Shown here piece after piece: positions 1 to 9,081 of a stretch of 64,000 bases of DNA; the stretch's first letter is position 1; every line of letters starts with the position of its first letter. Both the position numbers and the translations under genes were made by a program. Under the pieces are notes generated by a model. The model ran no database searches. It had not been told where the DNA came from and saw nothing but the letters and a program-made list of their open reading frames with translations. Source of the DNA: JALZVT01 sp039029135 (lineage in GTDB: Bacteria; Pseudomonadota; Gammaproteobacteria; Pseudomonadales; Azotimanducaceae). The stretch spans positions 1 to 64,000 of the forward strand of contig JBCCGT010000007.1 in the NCBI GenBank assembly GCA_039029135.1, read 5' to 3'.

Positions 1-21
1 CTTTAGAGGCCCGGTGGGCCT

Positions 22-27
<6 letters not shown>
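1..27 (-). terminator. Perfect 12-bp stem hairpin overlapping the glutamate dehydrogenase stop codon
   Basis: Bases 1-12 and 16-27 are exact reverse complements, separated by a 3-base loop (GGT). The stop codon of the minus-strand glutamate dehydrogenase (22-24) lies inside the stem. The position and strength suit an intrinsic terminator for that gene, possibly working in both directions. Any T-run on the minus strand lies outside the window, so the terminator call is an inference from the hairpin alone. Confidence 0.6.
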
Positions 28-1473
<1,446 letters not shown>

Positions 1474-1756
1474 TACTGCTAGCCCTGTCGCTCAATGTCG
1501 AAGTCATGGTACGCCCCGCGCAGGCCGCGAAAGCCGAACCAATCGGTGCTTTTTGGTGGCCTGCAGGGCCTTTGTTTCAACTTGTGGGACAATCCACAGG
1601 TGGCGGGCGAACTGTGCGCTCGACAAGCGTCAGCGGATCGACTTGGCGCCGTCGCAGGCGCGACGCTGCGCTGACACCCCTCGCCTCATCGCCCGAGACG
1701 CGGGCTGCTACACTGGACCGCTGCAATGCTTCGAAACCCTGGGGGGAAGACAACCG
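1474..1756. promoter_or_regulatory. Divergent intergenic region, glutamate dehydrogenase / crotonase
   Basis: These 283 bp separate two divergent starts. The plus strand has a purine-rich Shine-Dalgarno stretch (GGGGGGAAGA, 1741-1750) that fixes the crotonase start at 1757. A small inverted repeat (TGTGG, six bases, CCACA) lies at 1583-1598. I see no convincing -35/-10 pair and no RNA gene. Confidence 0.4.
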
Positions 1757-2548
1757 ATGGATAAACAGTTTGGCGACGTGCACGTGAGCGACGCTGGCGG
1801 CTTCGTGGCACTGGCCGAGATTCAGCGCGGTCCAAACAACTTCTTCGATCAGGACCTGATCGCGAGCCTGGCCGACGCCTTTGCCGAACTGGACGAGGAT
1901 TCGGATTGCCGGGTCATCGTGCTCGCCTCCCAGGGCAAGCACTTCTGTGCCGGCGCCAACTTCAGTTCCAGCAGCGACCAGGCCGCGCGCGCCGAGCGGA
2001 CGGCCGAGGACGGCAACCCCCTGTATCGCGAGGCCGTGCGCCTGTTCGGCAACAAGAAGCAGGTGATCGCGGCTGTCCAGGGCGCCGCCGTGGGTGGCGG
2101 GTTCGGGCTTGCGATGATGCCGGACTTTCGGGTCGCCTGCCCTGAGGCGCGCTTCACCGCAAACTTCGTCAAGCTTGGGTTTACCCCGGGCTTCGGCCTG
2201 ACACACACCCTGGCGCGCATCGTCGGCGAACAGGCGGCCACGGACATGTTCTATACCGGTCGCCGCATCGGCGGCGAAGAGGCCCACCGGCTCGGCATCG
2301 TCGATCGATTGGTCGAACAGTCCGAGGTCCGCAGCGCCGCGATCGCCTACGCCCGCGAGATCGCCGAGAACGCGCCGCTCGCGCTGATCAGCCTGCGCGA
2401 GCAGATGCGCGGGGACCTGGCGGCGGCGGTCAAGACCGCGACCGATCGCGAGGGCTTCGAGCAGTTCCACCTGCAGCGCACCAGCGACCACAAGGAGGGC
2501 GTGAAGGCAGTGGCCGAGCGGCGCCCCGGAAACTTCACCGGGACCTGA
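1757..2548 (+). CDS. Crotonase-fold protein (enoyl-CoA hydratase/isomerase family) lacking both canonical catalytic Glu
   Basis: This 263-residue protein has the crotonase fold: the first oxyanion-hole segment GKHFCAGANF (61-70) and the second, QGAAVGGGFGLAMMPD. Where active hydratases have two glutamates 20 residues apart, it has Gly117 and Phe137, so simple enoyl-CoA hydration is unlikely. An isomerase, decarboxylase, hydrolase or non-catalytic role is possible. The ATG at 1757 is chosen because of a strong Shine-Dalgarno sequence 6 bases upstream; the longer in-frame reading to 1553 has non-coding-like composition. Seven bases separate it from the flavoprotein at 2556, so the two are probably co-transcribed and act on one acyl-CoA or aromatic substrate. 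Confidence 0.9.
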   Translation: MDKQFGDVHVSDAGGFVALAEIQRGPNNFFDQDLIASLADAFAELDEDSDCRVIVLASQGKHFCAGANFSSSSDQAARAERTAEDGNPLYREAVRLFGNKKQVIAAVQGAAVGGGFGLAMMPDFRVACPEARFTANFVKLGFTPGFGLTHTLARIVGEQAATDMFYTGRRIGGEEAHRLGIVDRLVEQSEVRSAAIAYAREIAENAPLALISLREQMRGDLAAAVKTATDREGFEQFHLQRTSDHKEGVKAVAERRPGNFTGT

Positions 2549-2555
2549 GCGAGTC

Positions 2556-3719
2556 ATGCCAAAGACGCAGTCGGAGCTGCTGGCCGCAGCCGAGAGCCTG
2601 CTGCCAGAGCTGAAACAGCGCTCGCAGGAGATCGACGATCTGCGCCAGCTGCCCGATGACCTGGCCAGGCGACTGTCCGAGTTCGGCTTCTATCACATCA
2701 TCGGCCCGCCCCAGACCGGCGGTCACGGCCAGCCCACCCGCGTGCTGTGTGAACTCGTCGAGCGGCTGGCCACCGCCAACGGCTCCACCGCCTGGTGCGT
2801 CTTTATCGGCGCCACGTCGCAGCTCAACGCCGGCTCCGTCGCCCCGTCCCAGCGCGCCGCCATGAGCGCGCCGGGCACCGTCATTAGCGGCGTGTTTGCG
2901 CCCAGCGGCACCGCCCGGTTCGAGTCGCGCGACGGCGCCGCCGGCTACGTCGTCAACGGCCACTGGAAATGGGGGTCCAGCTCACGCAACGCCGACTGGA
3001 TCTGCGGCGCGCTACGCGAGGTCGACGCTGCCGGCGACGCCGTGACCACGGCCGACGCCGTGACCCGGGTCATCTTCCGCCCCGACGACCTCGAGATGCC
3101 CGACAACTGGCACACCTCCGGGCTGCGCGGCACCGGGTCCGGCGACTATCTGGCGCACGATCGGTGGCTGCCTGCCGAGCGCTTCGGCACCGGCACGCGC
3201 GCCGGCGATCTCGTCGACGAGCCCATCTATCGCTTTCCGCTGTACGCCACTCTGTCGACCCCGTGCGGCGCGATCGCGCTGGGCATGGCGCGCGCCTGCG
3301 TCGATGAAGTCATCGCACTCGCGAAAGAGAAGACGCCCCAGGGCTCGCGCCGCACGCTCGCCCAGCGGCCGATCCTGCATCACGACGTCGCCTCGATGGA
3401 CACCAAGCTGCGCGCGGCGCGCGCGCTGCTGTACGAGAGCATCGACGCCGTCTGGCACGCGATCGAGCGGCGCGAGCCCACCGTCGAAGACCGCCTGAGC
3501 ATCCGCACCGCTAACGTGCACGCGATGCGCACAGGCGTCGAGGTCATCGATCGCATGTACAGCATCGTTGGCGGCAGTTCGATCTGGGCCGACTCCTGCC
3601 TGCAGCGGCATTTCCGCGACGTCCATACGGCATCACAGCACATGATGGTGGCCGACTCGGTGATGGAACTCGCCGGGCGGGTACTGCTGGGTCTGGACGA
3701 CGCTGCACCCGGCCTGTAG
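2556..3719 (+). CDS. Acyl-CoA dehydrogenase-fold flavoprotein (Acyl-CoA_dh_2 / two-component monooxygenase type)
   Basis: This 387-residue cytoplasmic protein resembles acyl-CoA dehydrogenases with the type-2 C-terminal domain, a group that includes reduced-flavin-dependent hydroxylases such as HsaA and HpaH-like enzymes. The N-terminal helical domain runs to about residue 110 (DDLARRLSEFGFYHI). The central beta domain contains GYVVNGHWKWGSSSRNADW, typical of the group. The C-terminal helical bundle includes a conserved-looking GGSSIW turn. The usual acyl-CoA dehydrogenase base is not apparent, which favours a hydroxylase or oxidoreductase role. No flavin reductase is adjacent. It follows the crotonase by 7 bp and a sulfatase lies 70 bp downstream. 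Substrate unknown. Confidence 0.85.
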   Translation: MPKTQSELLAAAESLLPELKQRSQEIDDLRQLPDDLARRLSEFGFYHIIGPPQTGGHGQPTRVLCELVERLATANGSTAWCVFIGATSQLNAGSVAPSQRAAMSAPGTVISGVFAPSGTARFESRDGAAGYVVNGHWKWGSSSRNADWICGALREVDAAGDAVTTADAVTRVIFRPDDLEMPDNWHTSGLRGTGSGDYLAHDRWLPAERFGTGTRAGDLVDEPIYRFPLYATLSTPCGAIALGMARACVDEVIALAKEKTPQGSRRTLAQRPILHHDVASMDTKLRAARALLYESIDAVWHAIERREPTVEDRLSIRTANVHAMRTGVEVIDRMYSIVGGSSIWADSCLQRHFRDVHTASQHMMVADSVMELAGRVLLGLDDAAPGL

Positions 3720-3798
3720 AGCGGGGCCAGCACCGGCACGCCGTCCGAACACGCGCCGCCGCCAACGAAAAAAGAGGGAACAACGAAGGATGCTCGCT

Positions 3799-5451
3799 AT
3801 GCTGCGCCGGATCCTGATTGCCGCGGGGTACTGCGTCGGGCTGCTGGCCTGCCAGACGCCCGCGCCGACCGCGTCGCCAGCGTCAAGTTCGCCCGACGGT
3901 CAGCAGCGAGTTGGCCCGCCGAACCTCCTCCTCATCGTGGCCGACGACCTCGGCTTTACCGACCTCGGCGCGTTCGGCGGCGAGATTGCGACACCCCATC
4001 TCGATCGGCTCGCCTACGACGGCCTGCGACTGACCAACTTCCACACCGCACCGAGCTGCGCGCCGAGCCGCGCCATGCTGATGACGGGCACGGACAATCA
4101 CGTCGCGGGCATGGGTTCGCAGGGTTCGCTGACGACGCCGCTGCAGTCCGCGAGCCGCGCCTACGCGAACCGGCTGCTGCCCGAGGTCCCCACGGTCACC
4201 GAATACCTACGCGAGCTGGGTTACCGCAACCTGGCCGCTGCGAAATGGCATCTGGGCAAGCAGGCGGAGTCGCTGCCGAACGCGCGCGCATTCGACCGCA
4301 GTTTCGTCCTGCTGCAGGGCGGCGGCGGCCACTTCGACGCGACGCCGCTGTTCGAAAGCTACGGTAGGTCCACGTGGCTGGAGGACGACGCGCCGGTGGC
4401 GCTGCCCGCCGACTTCTATTCATCGGACTACATGACCAGCAAGCTCATCGCCTACCTGGAAAAAGGCGACTCCGAGCAACCCTGGTTTGCCTACCTGGGC
4501 TACACGGCGCCGCACTGGCCGCTGCAGGCACCCGCCGCTGCCATGGCCCCCTACGCCGACACCTACCTCGATGGCTGGGACGCCCTGCGCGAGCGTCGCA
4601 TGCGCGGCGCCCGGGCGGCGGGCGTCGTACCCGCACACGCGCAGGCCGTCGCATTCGAGCCGGGCATGGTGGCGTGGGATACGCTCACGCCGGCGCGCCA
4701 GCGCGTCGAGTCGAAGAAGATGCAGGCCTACGCCGGCATGGTCGCCCGCCTCGACGCCAACGTGGGTAAGCTGCTGGCGACGTTGCGCGCTCGCGGCGAT
4801 CTCGACAACACGGTCATCGTGTTTCTCGCCGACAACGGTGCGGAGGGACACGACATGGAAACCTACGGGAGCAACGCCGAGTGGCTGCCCGCCACGTTCG
4901 ACAACTCGCTGGACGCCATCGGCACGCGTGCCTCCTACGTATCGTTGGGACCGGCCTGGGCACGCGCGACGGCGGCGCCCTTTCGCGACTCGAAGAGCAA
5001 GATGTCGGAAGGCGGCATCCGCGTCCCGGCCTTTGTTCACATGCCCGGCGGCCGCCGCGGCATCAACGACGCCTATATGCGCATCATGGATCTGGCCCCG
5101 ACCTTCATCGCGATGGCCGGCGGCGAGCTGCCGCAGAGCATGATGGGGCGCTCTCTGGTGGGCGCGCTGACCGGCGACGGTCCAGGCACGGCGCCCTATG
5201 CGCCCGACGAGGTCATCGCCGCCGAGGCCTATGGCCGGCGCATGGCCCAGCGCGGCCACTGGAAGATCCTGCGCCAGGATCCACCGTACGGCACCGGCGA
5301 GTGGCAGCTTTATGACCTGGAAACAGACCCGGGCGAACAGGATGACCTGAGCGACGAGTTTCCCGCCAGGCGCGCCGAATTGATCAACGCCTGGCGCGAC
5401 TATGCCGACCGCGTCGGCGTGATCGATCCAGAGATCGCGATTACCTATTAA
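3799..5451 (+). CDS. Lipoprotein sulfatase (arylsulfatase family, formylglycine type)
   Basis: This 550-residue sulfatase hydrolyses sulfate esters outside the cytoplasm. The N-terminus has a short positive region, a hydrophobic stretch and a lipobox GLLAC (Cys18), so it is probably a membrane-anchored lipoprotein. IVADDLGFTDLG supplies the metal-binding Asp pair. The CAPSR motif (Cys87) followed by AMLMTG is the classic site converted to formylglycine. FLADNGAEGHD gives the further metal ligands. ATG 3799 is preferred because AGGA at 3787-3790 lies 8 bases upstream; ATG 3790 is too close to it. No maturation enzyme (FGE or anSME) is in the window. It may act on sulfated polysaccharide or steroid sulfates. 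Substrate not determinable. Confidence 0.93.
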   Translation: MLRRILIAAGYCVGLLACQTPAPTASPASSSPDGQQRVGPPNLLLIVADDLGFTDLGAFGGEIATPHLDRLAYDGLRLTNFHTAPSCAPSRAMLMTGTDNHVAGMGSQGSLTTPLQSASRAYANRLLPEVPTVTEYLRELGYRNLAAAKWHLGKQAESLPNARAFDRSFVLLQGGGGHFDATPLFESYGRSTWLEDDAPVALPADFYSSDYMTSKLIAYLEKGDSEQPWFAYLGYTAPHWPLQAPAAAMAPYADTYLDGWDALRERRMRGARAAGVVPAHAQAVAFEPGMVAWDTLTPARQRVESKKMQAYAGMVARLDANVGKLLATLRARGDLDNTVIVFLADNGAEGHDMETYGSNAEWLPATFDNSLDAIGTRASYVSLGPAWARATAAPFRDSKSKMSEGGIRVPAFVHMPGGRRGINDAYMRIMDLAPTFIAMAGGELPQSMMGRSLVGALTGDGPGTAPYAPDEVIAAEAYGRRMAQRGHWKILRQDPPYGTGEWQLYDLETDPGEQDDLSDEFPARRAELINAWRDYADRVGVIDPEIAITY

Positions 5452-5522
5452 TACCGGTCAGTGATCCGGGTCAGGAACGCAGCCGGGCCGAATCGCCGCG
5501 GTTAATGTCGTGATCCCGAAAG

Positions 5523-5984
5523 CTAGCGGTTCGGGTCTCGGCCCTGGATCTCGATGTTGACCGCCGCACCCTCGACCGAGTCGATCAGGCCGGGGGTCTC
5601 CCCATCGCGCAGCAGTTCGCCGTTGACCGTGACCCGCTTCTGCTGCTGCGCCTCAAAGAGATTCGGCAGCACCGAAGACGGCTCCAATTCGTCCTCGCGC
5701 CCCACCAGCTCATAGCCGGCCTGCTCGGCGGCCTCAGCGATCTCTTTGGCCTCGAGCGCAGGACGCACGGACGACGGCAGAACCTCCTGCGGATCGAAGC
5801 TGCCCGGATCGGGCGGCGGGGGCGGCGGCGGTGGTGGCGGCGGAGGCGGCGGTTCGGTTGGCTCGGGTGGGCTGCTGCCCCCGCCACCACCGCCGCACGC
5901 CGTCAGCGTGACGGCACACAGGAGCGCAAACGCCACGCGGCGCGCGCCCCAACTCTTCGATTTCTGTTCTCTGGTGAGGCTCAT
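5523..5984 (-). CDS. Small lipoprotein with Gly6 and Pro14 linkers, unknown function
   Basis: This 153-residue protein has a type II signal peptide (VAFALLCAVTLTAC, lipobox LTAC, Cys30), six glycines, then a PPEPTE spacer and 14 consecutive prolines. The remaining roughly 95 residues are a compact acidic domain ending in VNIEIQGRDPNR, containing KRVTVNGEL. I recognise no family. The rigid Pro linker would hold the small domain away from the membrane. Its ATG overlaps the stop of the upstream alpha-methylacyl-CoA racemase by 4 bp (ATGA), so it is the last gene of that operon, an odd partner for cytoplasmic acyl-CoA enzymes. Confidence 0.8.
   Translation of the reverse strand: MSLTREQKSKSWGARRVAFALLCAVTLTACGGGGGGSSPPEPTEPPPPPPPPPPPPPPDPGSFDPQEVLPSSVRPALEAKEIAEAAEQAGYELVGREDELEPSSVLPNLFEAQQQKRVTVNGELLRDGETPGLIDSVEGAAVNIEIQGRDPNR
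5811..5852 (-). repeat. Simple GGN trinucleotide tract encoding 14 prolines
   Basis: Fourteen consecutive CCN codons on the minus strand form a 42-bp low-complexity tract inside the lipoprotein at 5523-5984. Third positions vary (CCG, CCC, CCA, CCT), so the tract is not a pure trinucleotide repeat. Slippage could still alter linker length. Confidence 0.85.
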
Positions 5985-7138
5985 GCAACCGCTCCATTCG
6001 CCCGTAGTTGTTCGATGTCTGACGCCGAGTAGCCGGCGCCGGCCAGTATCGCATCGGTTTGCGCGCCTGGCACGGCCGCCGGCGGCGGTACCTGAGCTGG
6101 CGTCCGGTTGAATCGTGGCGCAGGTGCCGCTTGCGGAAAGCCCTCGACCTCAACGAAGGTGCCGCGCTCGACGTTGTGCGGATTCTCGCGAGCCTCTGCG
6201 AAATCGAGCACGGGCGCATAGCAGATGTCCGTGCCCAGCATGATCTCGTCCCACTCATCGCGGGTGCGCTGCTTGAAGATCTCGGTCAGCCGGAGCTGCA
6301 GGTCCGGCCAGTCCGCGCGCGACATCTGTCGCGGCAGGTCGGCGTCGGCGCCCAGGCCGGAGTGCTCGAGCAGCAGCGCGTAGAACTGCGGCTCTATGGA
6401 ACCGATCGATATCCACTTGCCATCGGCGGTCTCGTAGGTGCCATAGAAATGCGCGCCGCCGTCGAGCAGATTGGTACCGCGATCGAGCCAACGGCCCTGA
6501 TTGATGAGTCCGAACACCGAGTTCATCAACAGCGCCGATCCGTCGGTCATCGCCGCGTCGATCACCTGGCCCTTGCCGGAGGTACCGCGTTCCACCAGCG
6601 CGGCAGCGATGCCAAACGCGAGCAGCATACCGCCGCCGCCGAAGTCGCCGACCAGGTTGAGAGGCGGCACCGGCCGGCCGTCGGCCTCACCGATCGCGTG
6701 CAGCGCGCCGGACAGCGATATGTAGTTGATGTCGTGTCCCGCAACCGGCGCCATGGGCCCGGTCTGGCCCCAGCCGGTCATGCGCCCGTAGACGAGGCGC
6801 GGATTGCGCTCAAGACACACATCCGGCCCGAGACCGAGGCGCTCGGTCACGCCGGGCCGAAAGCCCTCGATCAGAACGTCCGCGTCCTCGAGCAGCCTGA
6901 GCACGACCTCGACGCCCTCGGGTGACTTCAGATTCACACCGATGCTCTCGCGCCCGCGCGCCAGTATGTCTTGCGGACGCGCCGCATCGGCGTTCCCCGT
7001 CGGGACGCTCGTGCTGCGATCGATGCGCACGATCGTCGCCCCCAGGTCCGCGAGCATCATGCCGCAGAAGGGACCAGGGCCAATGCCCTGCAGCTCGACG
7101 ACCCTGATGCCCGCCAGCGGGCCGCTCTTAGTCGTCAT
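5981..7138 (-). CDS. Alpha-methylacyl-CoA racemase-type family III CoA-transferase
   Basis: This 385-residue CaiB/BaiF protein carries the alpha-methylacyl-CoA racemase signature rather than that of a CoA-transferase: GHDINYISLSG with His135 and NLVGDFGGGG with Asp165 (30 apart, as His126/Asp156 in the mycobacterial racemase), plus a Glu at about 249. Racemases of this type epimerise 2-methylacyl-CoA esters so that branched fatty-acid or sterol side chains can enter beta-oxidation. Its start overlaps the upstream hydrolase stop by one base, and its stop overlaps the downstream lipoprotein start by four, giving a three-gene operon. Cytoplasmic. Family III CoA-transferase activity is the alternative, but the His/Asp pair argues for a racemase. 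Confidence 0.9.
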   Translation of the reverse strand: MTTKSGPLAGIRVVELQGIGPGPFCGMMLADLGATIVRIDRSTSVPTGNADAARPQDILARGRESIGVNLKSPEGVEVVLRLLEDADVLIEGFRPGVTERLGLGPDVCLERNPRLVYGRMTGWGQTGPMAPVAGHDINYISLSGALHAIGEADGRPVPPLNLVGDFGGGGMLLAFGIAAALVERGTSGKGQVIDAAMTDGSALLMNSVFGLINQGRWLDRGTNLLDGGAHFYGTYETADGKWISIGSIEPQFYALLLEHSGLGADADLPRQMSRADWPDLQLRLTEIFKQRTRDEWDEIMLGTDICYAPVLDFAEARENPHNVERGTFVEVEGFPQAAPAPRFNRTPAQVPPPAAVPGAQTDAILAGAGYSASDIEQLRANGAVA

Positions 7139-7980
7139 CAGCCGCCATACTCCGCCAGTGGCAACTCGTCGTTGCCGTCCAAGAATTCCGCGTACAGTTC
7201 CATCAGTTCGGGGCGCTCGAAGTGCAGGAAGTGACCCGCGCCCTCGATGATCGCAATCCGACAGTTGGGAATTTTCTCGTGTGCGATGTGGATATCGCCG
7301 AGATCGAGGATCGTGTCCTGCGCGCCGTTAACGATGAAGGTACGCGCAGAGATGTTGCCCAGATCGACAAAGTCTTCCAGCTCGCCGGCGCGCTCGATAT
7401 AGGCGCAGTGCTCGTAGAAGTTCTCCGCGTGATCCCGGGTGATGGCGCGAAACTGCGCCTGAATCATCTTCTTGTAGGTCTCCGAGATCGATTGCCCGAA
7501 CTCGTCGATGATCAGGCTGGCGCCGGTCGCCCACTCGCCGCTGTCGTAAACCTCGCGCGCGCGCTTGATGACGTCGCGCATCGCCTCATTGGGCTTCAGG
7601 CCGAAGCTGCCGAGCAGCAGGTTGTCGACCTCGGCGGGGTGCCTCGACGCATAGGCCGCGCAGATCGCGGTACCCCAGGAACTGCCCGCGAGCGTGGTAC
7701 TGCCGCCGAGGCGATGCGCCTCAACGAGCGCATGTACGACCTGCACGTGTTCCTCGATCGATACCTGCACCGGGCCGTCGAGAATCTCCGACTTGCCGAT
7801 GCCAGGCATGTCGAAGATCAGCACGGTGAAGGTGTCGGAAAATCGCTTCACGAACATCGACCAGACGGCCATCGTCTGCAGGGCGCCGCTGACGCCGACC
7901 AGGAGATTGGGTGACGTGCCATAGCGTCGGTAGGGAACGCGGAACCGTCCGACCTCCAGTTCGCCTTTCAGTGCTTTCAC
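7138..7980 (-). CDS. Alpha/beta hydrolase of the RhlA/PhaG-like type
   Basis: This 280-residue alpha/beta hydrolase has nucleophile Ser101 in GSSWG, acid Asp222 in NGAQDT and His250 in EGAGHFLHFERP. The core after the nucleophile, including a lid helix with MIQAQFRAITRDHAENFYEH and the segment LFDMPGIGKSE-like region at 55-65, resembles RhlA and PhaG. Those enzymes move or dimerise 3-hydroxyacyl groups from ACP (rhamnolipid lipid moiety, or PHA precursor). The role here is inferred from this resemblance, with esterase or thioesterase as alternatives. It starts at GTG 7980 with an AAGAGAA ribosome site and is the first gene of the racemase operon. Use of a branched or hydroxylated acyl thioester would fit the racemase next to it. 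Confidence 0.8.
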   Translation of the reverse strand: MKALKGELEVGRFRVPYRRYGTSPNLLVGVSGALQTMAVWSMFVKRFSDTFTVLIFDMPGIGKSEILDGPVQVSIEEHVQVVHALVEAHRLGGSTTLAGSSWGTAICAAYASRHPAEVDNLLLGSFGLKPNEAMRDVIKRAREVYDSGEWATGASLIIDEFGQSISETYKKMIQAQFRAITRDHAENFYEHCAYIERAGELEDFVDLGNISARTFIVNGAQDTILDLGDIHIAHEKIPNCRIAIIEGAGHFLHFERPELMELYAEFLDGNDELPLAEYGG

Positions 7981-8046
7981 GTTGTTCTCTTCAAAACGGT
8001 ACTTGTTTCAAAACGATCGACGCGGCAAACCCGGGCCGCTGCGTCG

Positions 8047-8940
8047 CTAGGTGTTTTGCTGAATGAGCGCCTGCGCCCGTCGCTGCGCAGAGCGCTCCTT
8101 GAAATCGAACCAGCCATTCGCGGCCACCTTGTTGGCGATTCGATCGAGCGGCGAAAGCAGCAGCAGATTGGCCGCACCGCGCAAACGATCGCTCATGGCC
8201 GGTGACGAAGCCCGCAAGGATACGCCGAAACCCGCGTCGAGATAATGAAACTCGTGCCAGTATCCGGCCGGCAGAAACAGCGTCTGCCCCGGCTGCAGCA
8301 CCACCTCGAAGCCGCGCGCCCACTTCAGCGCCGGGTGGCGACCATAATCGGGGCGCTCCAGGTTCGCATAGGCGCGCACCGTAAACGGATGTTGATAGAG
8401 CGCGGCTGCCTGATCCGGCGCGAACAGGCGGATCCGACGCCGACCGTGGATCGCGGTGTAAAACACGTGACCCATGTCGATATCGTAGTGCAGCGGCGTG
8501 ACCGCGCCCTGACAGCCGAAGAAGGTGAACACGAAGCGGCGCGAGAAGCGCAGACCGATGTCCGGCAGGATCACGTCGTCGAGCAGCTCCGGAACGTGAT
8601 GGCTGATGTTGTACAGGAACATCCGCAGATCGCGCCCTTCGCCGAGCGTCGCCTGCAGAAACTCGGCAAAGGACATCGCGTCGACGCTGCCCATGTAGTT
8701 CGCACCGGGCTCGCCGAAACTCGCATCGTAGACGCGCACGCGCTTGTCGCCATAGCGACTGCTGAGGTTGTCGGGCGTCCACTCGGAAAGCGCCGGCCAG
8801 TCGGCCGCGAGGTCTGTCAGCACCACGGGCTGGCGCGCCGCGATCGCTGCATCGACGGCGGCAGATTCACTCGCAAGCGACAGAAAATCGACGGGCTGAC
8901 TGCGGCTGCAGCCTGATGGGTTAACGGTGACTTCGGTCAC
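8047..8940 (-). CDS. JmjC/cupin_8-like Fe(II)/2-oxoglutarate oxygenase
   Basis: This 297-residue protein (from GTG 8940) has a double-stranded beta-helix with the iron triad HYD (PLHYDIDMGHVFYTAI) and a distal His in PAGYWHEFHYLD. GRRRIRLFAPDQ is the usual downstream strand of cupin_8 proteins. Relatives hydroxylate protein side chains (FIH, JMJD5, ribosomal oxygenases) or small molecules; substrate unknown here. A TTG at 9000 would add 20 residues of poor coding composition, so the GTG is preferred, without strong ribosome-site support for either. It lies downstream of the DUF6817 gene and 66 bp upstream of the RhlA-like hydrolase, all on the same strand. Confidence 0.85.
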   Translation of the reverse strand: MTEVTVNPSGCSRSQPVDFLSLASESAAVDAAIAARQPVVLTDLAADWPALSEWTPDNLSSRYGDKRVRVYDASFGEPGANYMGSVDAMSFAEFLQATLGEGRDLRMFLYNISHHVPELLDDVILPDIGLRFSRRFVFTFFGCQGAVTPLHYDIDMGHVFYTAIHGRRRIRLFAPDQAAALYQHPFTVRAYANLERPDYGRHPALKWARGFEVVLQPGQTLFLPAGYWHEFHYLDAGFGVSLRASSPAMSDRLRGAANLLLLSPLDRIANKVAANGWFDFKERSAQRRAQALIQQNT

Positions 8941-9081
8941 GCAGGACGCCCAACGGGACTGATCATGCTCATAGGATGCACGGCAGTGATTGTTGGGCAA
9001 GCAGTGTAACGGTTTTCACTGCGATTGAGCACCCGTTAACGCCGCTGACCAGACGATTCGCTGGCTTTCCGCTGCGCCACA

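Noticed and set aside
1553..1756. N-terminal extension of the first crotonase
   Set aside because: The 68 extra residues have non-coding composition, and a strong ribosome site marks ATG 1757.
5515..5535. Terminator hairpin CCCGAA-N9-TTCGGG after the sulfatase
   Set aside because: The stem has only six pairs with a nine-base loop, no T-run, and it overlaps the stop of the opposite lipoprotein gene. Too weak to call.
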